In this document: positions 14,870-15,203 of the stretch, one piece after another
How positions within the stretch are numbered: position 1 is the first letter of the stretch
Layout: each line of letters opens with the position of its first letter
Origin: Candidatus Omnitrophota bacterium
GTDB taxonomy: Bacteria > Omnitrophota > Gorgyraeia > Aquiviventales > Aquiviventaceae
Assembly: GCA_020057015.1 (NCBI GenBank)
Contig: JAGVGS010000001.1
Coordinates: 1-15,203, forward strand
DNA: 15,203 bases
Direction of reading: 5' to 3'
Made by a program: the position numbers and the translations under genes
The notes under the pieces: model-generated
Seen by the model: only the letters and a program-made list of their open reading frames with translations
The model's database searches: none
Told to the model about the DNA's origin: nothing

Positions 14870-15203
14870 CTTTCCTGGGATTCACATTAGCAGCCAGTCC
14901 GGGGCACCTCAGAAATCACCAGCTGGCCGCATTGCATTCTAATGGGCCAATGCTCTGAATGAGCAGATTTGGAGAGGAAGAGAGGTTCGGGGCCAATAGC
15001 CAAGACGCCCTAACCCTTTACGACGCGCCAGTGACGCGATGAATTAACTGCTGGGCTGGGAACTGCGATGCCTAAATGAAGAGAGGTTATTTCGACGCAA
15101 GGAAATGGCTGACTCTCTCGGACGAACTCCGAACGTATTTTGAGCGCCGCGACCTGCCGAAGTCAATTGGGCACTGAGGCCGCTGCGTAGGCGCGCCCTC
15201 CTG
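14870..15203. other. Intergenic stretch with no supported gene
   Basis: These 334 bases upstream of the arsR promoter hold no gene I can support on either strand. There is a 5-bp stem (TGCTC and GAGCA, 14951-14965) without a T run. A 33-codon plus-strand frame at 15076-15177 starts directly after an in-frame stop, has no ribosome site and matches nothing I recognise. No divergent promoter partner is obvious. Confidence 0.5.

Noticed and set aside
14951..14965. Possible terminator stem upstream of arsR
   Set aside because: Only five base pairs and no T run on either strand; too weak to call.
15076..15177. 33-codon plus-strand frame near the right edge
   Set aside because: It begins immediately after an in-frame stop, has no ribosome site and no recognisable similarity.

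Overview
The window is a diderm (Gram-negative-type) bacterial chromosome segment of moderately high GC. Every confident gene lies on the minus strand, so transcription runs from right to left. Signal peptides, a lipobox, a TolC-type outer-membrane channel and a beta-barrel protein all show an outer membrane. The gene set would fit Nitrospirota or a metal-exposed proteobacterium, but nothing here fixes the taxon. No tRNA, rRNA, CRISPR array or insertion sequence was recognised.

Right block (14796 down to 7344): an ArsR-family repressor heads a tight run of eight genes. They are arsR, a small polytopic membrane protein with a loose CopD/DUF2269 look, an MMPL/RND exporter, a LolA-like periplasmic lipoprotein-sorting protein, an outer-membrane beta-barrel, a two-domain chromate transporter (ChrA), a class I SAM-dependent methyltransferase and a DsrE-like sulfur protein. 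Junctions are 2 and 1 bases apart, or overlap by 4, about 53 (or a 4-base gap if a later start is used), 26 and 4 bases, with one 31-base gap. A strong sigma70-type promoter (TTGACA, 17 bases, TTTAAT) sits before arsR. A 12-2-12 imperfect palindrome overlaps its -10, which is the expected arrangement for ArsR autorepression. The export genes (inner-membrane pump, periplasmic carrier, barrel) look like one envelope pathway, to which chromate efflux and cytoplasmic methyl/sulfur functions have been joined.

Left block (7297 down past base 1): a czc-type heavy-metal efflux operon. Order: CzcI-like His/Cys-rich secreted protein, CzcC-like outer-membrane channel, CzcB-like lipoprotein adaptor, CzcA-like RND pump with the Asp/Asp/Glu signature of divalent-cation pumps, a PII-family signal protein, a CzcD-like CDF transporter, and a secreted YbhB/PEBP-like protein cut by the left edge. 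It has its own extended -10 promoter in the 46-base gap behind the DsrE gene. That promoter lies so close to the first start codon that the message may be nearly leaderless. CzcC/B/A/PII are chained by ATGA or TGATG overlaps. CDF transport (cytoplasm to periplasm) and the CBA complex (periplasm to outside) would act in series.

The points most worth following are the PII-like protein without the uridylylation tyrosine inside a metal-efflux operon, the adaptor that seems to lack the alpha-helical hairpin between its lipoyl halves, and the ArsR-led operon linking an MMPL/LolA-like/beta-barrel export route to ChrA, a methyltransferase and DsrE. The last 330 or so bases on the right hold no gene I can support.
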